Origin: DATFKA01 sp042095835
GTDB taxonomy: Bacteria > Bacteroidota > Bacteroidia > Chitinophagales > Saprospiraceae
Direction: 5' to 3'
Assembly (NCBI GenBank): GCA_042095835.1
Contig: JBELML010000189.1
Span: 1 to 8,965 of the forward strand
Length of the DNA stretch: 8,965 bases
Position numbers and translations under genes: made by a program. Positions 1-5,078 of the stretch are shown piece after piece (the first letter of the stretch is position 1; every line of letters begins with the position of its first letter). The notes beneath the pieces are model-generated. The model worked only from the letters and a program-made list of their open reading frames with translations, had not been told where the DNA came from and ran no database searches.

Positions 1-7
1 CTATGTA

Positions 8-294
8 CTATGTATGATGTGATATTCTTAAAAAACCTTAAATGCCCTTATAATCCCTTATATGGTTCAATGTGTATGTACTTTTTATGTGCTATGTATG
101 ATGTGCTATGTTAATAAGCCCCGATGCTTTAGTAGCGTTGGTAGAATTAATCCCTAATAACCTAATCAACCTTATAAACTCATAAACTTAAACCCCTAAC
201 TCATAACCCTTTAACCTATTCCCCCTAACCCCTAAACCTATTGACGAAAGCCTCGTACCTCTGTCCATAAGTATTATGTGCTATGTATTATGTA
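8..294. repeat. Three dispersed copies of a TATG-rich 14-mer
   Basis: The 14-mer CTATGTATGATGTG occurs identically at 8-21 and 92-105. A third copy at 281-294 (CTATGTATTATGTA) has two differences. The last two copies share a longer match: 86-105 and 275-294 agree at 18 of 20 positions. A partial unit (CTATGTA) starts at base 1, so the array may extend to the left of the window. Copies are separated by unrelated C-rich sequence, so this is not a simple tandem repeat. Function is unknown; it could be a decayed microsatellite or an intergenic repeat family. Confidence 0.6.
145..242. repeat. 98-base G-free C/T/A tract with CCTAA units
   Basis: There is no G on the + strand for 98 consecutive bases. 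Within the tract the core CCTAA recurs at about 153-157, 161-165, 195-199, 224-228 and 231-235, preceded by variable C runs, mixed with CTTATAA and CATAAAC units. On the - strand this reads as TTAGG-type telomere-like repeats with G runs at 193-196, 207-209, 221-225 and 229-232. The units are degenerate and irregularly spaced. Function is unknown; strand-biased composition or a weak - strand G-quadruplex are possibilities. Confidence 0.6.
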
Positions 295-438
295 ATTTAC
301 ACATGAAGCATTCACTCATTGCCTACTTTAATCAGACCACTTCCCCAACACTTCTACGGCTCATGCGTTAGAGAGGAATATGATGTTTTTTTACTTAAGT
401 AGATGATCATAATAAAATATAGTTTTTGATCGAGTAGA

Positions 439-512
439 TTTTTGCTCAAATTGAGGCGCACCCGCAGGTCGATTCATATCGATCGAGGATGTAACGAAAA
501 GTTGAGTAAAAA
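439..512. repeat. 74-base dyad-symmetric intergenic element
   Basis: The outer arms TTTTTGCTCAA (439-449) and TTGAGTAAAAA (502-512) pair over all 11 positions if one G-U wobble is allowed. The centre holds a second perfect hairpin, TCGAT-TCAT-ATCGA (469-482). Flanking the inner hairpin are two half-sites that both begin GAGG (453-456 and 485-488) and carry a CG further along. The layout resembles a short repeated intergenic element or a structured RNA rather than a terminator, since no gene ends just upstream. From memory, similar GAGGCGCA...CGAGGATG...AACGAA sequences recur between genes in Bacteroidota; I could not verify this here. Confidence 0.5.
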
Positions 513-602
513 GATACCATCATAAAACTGATAGTTAATTGTGAACAACTACTTACCTTCATACTCCAATAAGTCCCCACTTCACGATATCAATACATAA
601 AT

Positions 603-1253
603 ATGACATCCATCAGTATAACACTCGTCCTCATTGTAATGACCGCTTTTATATCCTACCAGGCTTTTCAGAGGCCGGATATAAAACAAAAATTGATGTT
701 CAATCCCTACGCGGTGAAGCATCGAGGCGAATGGCATCGTTTTATTTCTCACGGTTTTATCCATGCAGATTGGAACCACCTGATTTTAAATATGGTGATG
801 CTCTACTTATTTGGATCGCAGCTAGAGTATCTTTTCAATTATATTTTCGGGAATACTTTTGCTCCTTTGGGCTTTGTATTGATGTATCTGAGTGCAATAG
901 TGATAGCAGCAGTACCTGATTATTATCGGCATAATGATTTTATGGCTTACAACTCCTTGGGGGCTTCTGGGGCCACCTCTGCCCTACTCATGGCCTATGT
1001 TTTCTTTAGTCCTTGGGGATGGTTTATTTTCCCTCCAGTACCAGCGATTATACTTGCCATAGGTTTCTTGTATTACGAATCTTATATGGATAAAAAAGGA
1101 GGTTCGGGCAAAGCACATAATGCCCATTTTTGGGGAGCGGTGTATGGCATCGTTTTCATTTTCGTTTCTGCTCAAGCATTTGCGCCCGAATGGATACGTA
1201 GATTCTTTTTAGAATTAATGCAAGGCCCTGGTCTGCCTCCGTTCTTATCTTAA
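603..1253 (+). CDS. Rhomboid family intramembrane serine protease
   Basis: This is a predicted rhomboid protease, which cuts transmembrane segments of other membrane proteins inside the lipid bilayer. The 216 residues carry the family signatures: the HxxxxHxxxN motif of the second helix (His54, His59, Asn63), the GxSG nucleophile motif (Gly120-Ala121-Ser122-Gly123), and the last-helix catalytic His175 in AHFWGAVYG. About six membrane helices can be placed, near residues 4-22, 58-80, 87-105, 119-137, 141-159 and 174-193, so it is the minimal six-helix bacterial form without extra domains. Catalytic residues are all present, so it should be active. The ATG has no Shine-Dalgarno sequence, which is usual in Bacteroidota. 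It ends 5 bp before the Nudix gene, so the two are probably co-transcribed. The substrate cannot be told from the sequence. Confidence 0.93.
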   Translation: MTSISITLVLIVMTAFISYQAFQRPDIKQKLMFNPYAVKHRGEWHRFISHGFIHADWNHLILNMVMLYLFGSQLEYLFNYIFGNTFAPLGFVLMYLSAIVIAAVPDYYRHNDFMAYNSLGASGATSALLMAYVFFSPWGWFIFPPVPAIILAIGFLYYESYMDKKGGSGKAHNAHFWGAVYGIVFIFVSAQAFAPEWIRRFFLELMQGPGLPPFLS

Positions 1254-1258
1254 AGCAT

Positions 1259-1822
1259 ATGGAAAATAACACCCGCAATCCTTGGAAAACACTTCGTCAA
1301 AAAACCGTCTACAATAATCCTTGGATCAAGGTAGAGCACCGCGAAGTCCTCAATCCAGCTGGGAATCCAGGAATCTACGGTGTCGTCCATTTCAAGAATA
1401 TTGCAGTCGGTATATTACCCATCGACAAAGCAGGTAATACCTGGCTCGTTGGACAATACCGCTATACCTTAGAGGCTTACTCCTGGGAAATCCCTGAAGG
1501 TGGCTGCCCAGAAGGAGAAGTACCCCTAGAGGCCGCTAAAAGAGAACTCCAGGAGGAAACAGGCCTGCTAGCTCAGCAGTGGAAACCCTTGCTGAAATTG
1601 CATACCTCCAACTCCGTCACCGATGAATATGGTTTCGCTTACCTTGCCCAAGATTTGAGTCAAGGCGCTGCCAGTCCAGAAGAGACCGAAGATATCACAA
1701 TCAAAAAGCTTCCCTTTACAGAAGCTGTAGAGATGGTCATGCAAGGAGAAATCACCGATGCCCTATCGATAGCTACCATTTTGAAGGCCAAGCTGTTGAT
1801 GGATAAAGACCAGCTAGTCTAA
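1259..1822 (+). CDS. Nudix hydrolase, ADP-ribose pyrophosphatase-like
   Basis: This is a cytoplasmic Nudix hydrolase of 187 residues, which would split a nucleoside diphosphate linked to another group. The Nudix box is complete: Gly81-x5-Glu87-x7-Arg95-Glu96-Leu97-x-Glu99-Glu100-x-Gly102-Leu103, giving the metal-binding glutamates. The N-terminal part (PWIKVEHREVLNPAG) and the WEIPEGG lead-in to the box fit the ADP-ribose/nucleotide-sugar pyrophosphatase subfamily. The Ser-Pro-Gly loop usual downstream in classical ADP-ribose enzymes is here TSNSVTDE (116-123), so the exact substrate is uncertain; Glu123 sits where that subfamily has a conserved glutamate. It has no signal peptide or membrane segment. 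It follows the rhomboid gene by 5 bp, and a housekeeping role in clearing ADP-ribose or similar metabolites is the likeliest reading. Confidence 0.92.
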   Translation: MENNTRNPWKTLRQKTVYNNPWIKVEHREVLNPAGNPGIYGVVHFKNIAVGILPIDKAGNTWLVGQYRYTLEAYSWEIPEGGCPEGEVPLEAAKRELQEETGLLAQQWKPLLKLHTSNSVTDEYGFAYLAQDLSQGAASPEETEDITIKKLPFTEAVEMVMQGEITDALSIATILKAKLLMDKDQLV

Positions 1823-1858
1823 ACGGCTAAAAACGAATAATTCCACTTTCCTAACGGA
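1819..1858 (-). promoter_or_regulatory. Candidate LytTR-type operator (direct repeats)
   Basis: Known LytTR regulators bind two imperfect direct repeats of [TA][AC][CA]GTTN[AG][TG] spaced 12-13 bp. Read on the - strand, 1858-1850 is TCCGTTAGG, which fits at all nine positions. A weaker half-site (7 of 9) lies at 1837-1829, exactly 21 bp away centre to centre, giving the expected 12-bp spacer. A further near match (8 of 9) lies at 1827-1819, one helical turn beyond, overlapping the Nudix stop codon. The site lies about 100 bp upstream of an operon that encodes a LytTR regulator, so autoregulation is plausible. A perfect 9-mer match alone would arise by chance in roughly one of seven gaps of this size. 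Confidence 0.35.
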
Positions 1859-1890
1859 TAATAGCCCATCTCCTACACCTACTAGTATGC

Positions 1891-1922
1891 TGTGTTTTTG
1901 AGCAGAAGTACGCGCATTTTTG
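1891..1922 (+). promoter_or_regulatory. Weak candidate promoter of the VIT/VWA operon
   Basis: The Bacteroidota primary sigma factor prefers a -33 TTTG and a -7 TAnnTTTG. CATTTTTG at 1915-1922 matches the -7 box at 7 of 8 counted positions. TGTG at 1891-1894 is a three-of-four -33 match with a 20-bp spacer; the better TTTG at 1897-1900 is only 14 bp away, which is short. The start of transcription would be near 1929, leaving a leader of about 30 bases. It lies just downstream of the candidate LytTR repeats, a sensible place for an activated promoter. Confidence 0.25.
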
Positions 1923-1961
1923 AATTGTCAATATTACTGAACATTCAAAATTGCAGTCAAC

Positions 1962-4900
1962 ATGAACAAGTATCTTTTTTGCCTATTCTTTCTTTTTCTA
2001 GTCAACTTGGGTTTTGGCCAACCTACAACAGATCAAAGTCAATCCCCTTATTTCCTAGTTACCAGTGATGGTACACAAGTCGAATCCTTCCCACTACTAT
2101 CCACAGTGGCAGAAGTTAATATTGCTGGAGTCATTGCGGATGTCACGGTACGACAGACCTACAAAAATGATGGTGAGCAGCCTATTGAGGCTCTTTATGT
2201 ATTTCCGGCAAGTACCCGAGCAGCGGTATACGGAATGCAGATGAAAGTGGGTGGTCGAGTCATTATAGCCGAGATAAAAGAAAAACAGGCTGCCCGCCGG
2301 GAATACGAGGCCGCCAAACAGGAAGGCCGTAGAGCCTCATTACTCGAACAAGAACGGCCAAATGTCTTTCAAATGAGTGTTGCCAATATCATGCCCGGCG
2401 ATCAGGTAGAGGTAGAATTATACTATACGGAGCTTTTGATTCCTGAGCAAAATAGCTACCAATTTGTATTTCCTACAGTCGTTGGTCCTAGATTTGTTGG
2501 AGGCAATGAGCAACAAAGTACCTCCTTCGCTGCCATGCCCTACACCTCTTCGGATAAATCAAGCCCCTATGAATTTGACATGACTGTTTATGTAAATGGA
2601 GGTATGCCTCTACAAGATGTAGGCTCTAGTTCGCACCAAGTTGAAGTGCGGGCAGCTGGAAAAAGTAGTGTAGAAGTCAAGCTCGCCCCTGAAGAAGCCT
2701 CAGGTGGAAATAAGGACTTCATCCTGGATTTTTCATTTGCTGGTGACCAGATTGAGAGCGGTCTACTTTTGTATAACGATGGAGAAGAAAAGTTCTTCCT
2801 TTGCATGGCCCAAGCTCCTAAGCAGGTCGCTCCCGAGCAGGTACCAGATCGGGAGTACATCTTTGTCATGGATGTTTCTGGGTCTATGAATGGATTCCCC
2901 TTAGAGGTTTCAAAGCAGTTGATGACTAATCTAGTTAATCAATTGAAACCGACCGATCGGTTTAATGTCTTATTCTTTGCTGGTGCCTCTAATTTGTGGA
3001 TGCCTCAATCCCAGACAGCTAGCCCAGAAAACCTCAGTGCTGCCTTAGATTTTATGCAAAATGTTCGTGGAGGCGGCGGTACCCGTTTGCTACCAGCACT
3101 ACAAAAGGCCATGAACTTAGAGCGCCAATCCGAGGCTCTTTCTCGCTCTATCCTCATCATCACAGATGGATATGTTGGAGTAGAAAACGAAACTTTTGAA
3201 TTGATCCGTACCAACCTGAACAAAACTAATGTCTTTTCTTTTGGAATTGGCTCTAGCGTAAATCGTCATTTGATCGAAGGAATGGCTCACGCCGGTCAGG
3301 GTTTACCTTTCATAGTGACCGACAAAAGTGAAGCATTCAAACAAGCCCAAAAGTTACGCTCCTATATCCAAAATCCGGTAATGACACAGATCGAGGCGCG
3401 TTTCCCCGGCTTAGATGTTTATGATGTAGAACCGAAAACCATTCCCGATGTATTGAGCGAGCGTCCAGTTATCCTTTTCGGAAAGTATAGAGGAAAAGCC
3501 AAAGGAGAAATCTACCTCGAAGGTACAAGTATGCAGCTACCAAAACCTGCCATTCCAGCCTTTAATTATTTTGCAAAAGGGAAACCCGCTAAATCGAAAA
3601 GAGTAAAGTTGAATTTCCCACTAGCATCGGCTGAAGAAGACCCAAGAAACAAGGCCCTAAAGTACTTGTGGGCAAGAGAGCGCATTCGCAACACCGTCGA
3701 TTTCAAAGCCTATGGATTTAGTGATGCAGACAAGCAAGAAGTGATTCGCCTAGGTTTGAAGTACAACCTTCTGACGCCCTATACCTCTTTTATAGCCGTA
3801 GAAAAAAGGATTGCGAATCAACATGTAGATAGCCTACAGCAGGTAAAGCAGCCACTTCCACTCCCAGAAGGTATGAGCGACGAAGCCTTAGGTTTCCACC
3901 TCAGTATTCAAGGGATGAGTAATATCAAAAGTATGGGCTTGCCTATTTTGGATTATGCCTTGTGGATAGTACTGGCCGCTTTGATCTTAGGGATCATCTT
4001 ATGGTATATATTGAAAACAAAAACCCGTAAAGGCACTTTGCCCATAGTTGCATTTCTTGCCATCTTAGGAAGTAGCTGCCAATCAAACAATTGGGTACAG
4101 CAGGAAAATCCTTATCAGGAGGTGACCTTCATTCTGGGGGAAGATGCTTCGGCTAAAAACCCTTATTATCATAATGCAGCAGGATATTTCAGCAGCGATG
4201 ATCAGGAGAGTACGGCCTTGCTGATCAACAACCTAAGATCGCTGACGGAAGTCCGGAATTGGCTTCAGCACAATGCGCCTAGTAAGGGAGCCTGGGAAAA
4301 AATCAACCTTGTAGCACACGGAAATCAGTGGACAGGAATCAATGTGCCTGTTTCTCCACAAGGAGAGCGCTGCACTTCGGATAAGCTCCAGCAGATGCTA
4401 CAGTCCAACACCCTACAACCCTTTTCTGATCAAATAATCAATCATCAAACCCTCATTACGGTCTTTGGCTGTAATGTGGGGCTTGATGCCCGTTTTTTGT
4501 CGAGTGTTCGAGAATTTTTTAGCAGCAATACCCATTTACCCCAAATCAGCTCTGCTCCATATTTTAATATTTTTAAAAATCACCAAGATTCCTTTAGCCG
4601 ACATTTGGCAGAAGCCTATTTTGTCGCTTTCCCCGCAGGCAGCTTCCCTGGTAATAAAAAATTGGCCCAACAGCTTGCTGAAAAATACCCAGATCAGGCC
4701 ATCGATTGGTCGAAAGCATTATTACAATTAGAACCCAATAATGAAAAAGCTCCTTACGTCCATTATTTTCATATCCCAGTAGAATGGGGCTACGCCTACA
4801 AAAGACAAAAGGATATGAACGCCTTGCCCCAAGCACAGGATACGCTGCATTGGATTGAGCAATTGGGAGATTTGCAGTTAAAGCTAGCAGATATGGATTT

Positions 4901-5075
4901 AGAATTTAGTCACTTTCGATGGGAAATCCGAGAAGATGTTTATAAAAAGCGGCCCGTACGGATAGCCTTTGGACAAACCATAATTTACTGTATTTTAAAG
5001 CCGATTACAGATTCCAAGAAACAATATCTAAGCACTGATCCCCGAGATCCAGCTTACTACACGATCATTGATTAG
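1962..5075 (+). CDS. VIT/VWA domain protein fused to a lipoprotein-like C-terminal domain
   Basis: This 1037-residue exported protein opens with a type I signal peptide (cleavage likely Gly19|Gln20). A VIT domain spans roughly 35-160, including the conserved EKQAARREYEAAKQEG stretch. A VWA domain at about 297-470 has an intact metal-binding MIDAS: Asp304-x-Ser306-x-Ser308, Thr374 and Asp402 (ITDG). The usual end of the family follows (LGLKYNLLTPYTSF, 597-610). A membrane helix lies near 663-683. After the basic loop KTKTRKG comes a short hydrophobic stretch ending in a lipobox, ILGSSC (Cys706). The remaining 332 residues form a separate domain with His786 in NLVAHGN and Cys837 in VFGCNVG, a His-Gly/Gly-Cys spacing reminiscent of clan CD (caspase, CHAT, DUF4347) folds. 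VIT/VWA proteins are generally surface or periplasmic interaction modules; the role here is unknown. The gene is followed by the sensor kinase after 3 bp, suggesting one operon. VIT/VWA assignment is firm; the C-terminal assignment is tentative. Confidence 0.9.
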   Translation: MNKYLFCLFFLFLVNLGFGQPTTDQSQSPYFLVTSDGTQVESFPLLSTVAEVNIAGVIADVTVRQTYKNDGEQPIEALYVFPASTRAAVYGMQMKVGGRVIIAEIKEKQAARREYEAAKQEGRRASLLEQERPNVFQMSVANIMPGDQVEVELYYTELLIPEQNSYQFVFPTVVGPRFVGGNEQQSTSFAAMPYTSSDKSSPYEFDMTVYVNGGMPLQDVGSSSHQVEVRAAGKSSVEVKLAPEEASGGNKDFILDFSFAGDQIESGLLLYNDGEEKFFLCMAQAPKQVAPEQVPDREYIFVMDVSGSMNGFPLEVSKQLMTNLVNQLKPTDRFNVLFFAGASNLWMPQSQTASPENLSAALDFMQNVRGGGGTRLLPALQKAMNLERQSEALSRSILIITDGYVGVENETFELIRTNLNKTNVFSFGIGSSVNRHLIEGMAHAGQGLPFIVTDKSEAFKQAQKLRSYIQNPVMTQIEARFPGLDVYDVEPKTIPDVLSERPVILFGKYRGKAKGEIYLEGTSMQLPKPAIPAFNYFAKGKPAKSKRVKLNFPLASAEEDPRNKALKYLWARERIRNTVDFKAYGFSDADKQEVIRLGLKYNLLTPYTSFIAVEKRIANQHVDSLQQVKQPLPLPEGMSDEALGFHLSIQGMSNIKSMGLPILDYALWIVLAALILGIILWYILKTKTRKGTLPIVAFLAILGSSCQSNNWVQQENPYQEVTFILGEDASAKNPYYHNAAGYFSSDDQESTALLINNLRSLTEVRNWLQHNAPSKGAWEKINLVAHGNQWTGINVPVSPQGERCTSDKLQQMLQSNTLQPFSDQIINHQTLITVFGCNVGLDARFLSSVREFFSSNTHLPQISSAPYFNIFKNHQDSFSRHLAEAYFVAFPAGSFPGNKKLAQQLAEKYPDQAIDWSKALLQLEPNNEKAPYVHYFHIPVEWGYAYKRQKDMNALPQAQDTLHWIEQLGDLQLKLADMDLEFSHFRWEIREDVYKKRPVRIAFGQTIIYCILKPITDSKKQYLSTDPRDPAYYTIID
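4011..4079 (+). other. Internal lipoprotein-type signal sequence within the VIT/VWA protein
   Basis: Codons 684-706 read as a textbook lipoprotein signal: a basic n-region (KTKTRKG), a 14-residue hydrophobic core (TLPIVAFLAILGSS), then Cys706 followed by Gln-Ser-Asn-Asn. Codon 684 is TTG (4011-4013), an allowed alternative start, which would give a 354-residue lipoprotein with a 22-residue signal peptide. No Shine-Dalgarno sequence precedes it, but none precedes the other genes either. The topology also works without a new start: the preceding helix would bring the chain into the cytoplasm, the basic loop stays inside, and Cys706 emerges on the periplasmic side. Confidence 0.55.
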
Positions 5076-5078
5076 CAA

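Larger units (their letters stand above)
1..602. other. Long non-coding leader region with several repeats
   Basis: I see no convincing protein gene or RNA gene in these 602 bases. The only short reading frame I noted (303-371, 22 codons) has no supporting signal. The region is AT-rich and contains three kinds of structure that are listed separately: TATG-rich 14-mers in the first 300 bases, a G-free C/T/A tract at 145-242, and a dyad element at 439-512. An octamer CCCTTATA also occurs twice, ten bases apart, at 45-52 and 55-62. The promoter of the rhomboid gene should lie in the last 150 bases, but I could not find a good -33/-7 pair. Confidence 0.7.

Noticed and set aside
193..232. Strong G-quadruplex on the - strand
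   Set aside because: Four G runs exist, but two loops are 10 and 11 bases long and one run has only three G, so stability would be low.
303..371. A 22-codon reading frame starting ATG at 303
   Set aside because: It is very short, has no recognisable motif or start signal, and lies within repeat-rich intergenic sequence.
420..427. TAGTTTTT as a -7 promoter box for the rhomboid gene
   Set aside because: It lacks the final G, has no TTTG at the right distance upstream, and would leave a leader of over 170 bases.
1962..5075. XrtN (exosortase N) system VIT protein
   Set aside because: VIT proteins of that system exist in Bacteroidota, but no exosortase gene is present here and the membrane helix is followed by a large domain, not by a chain end.
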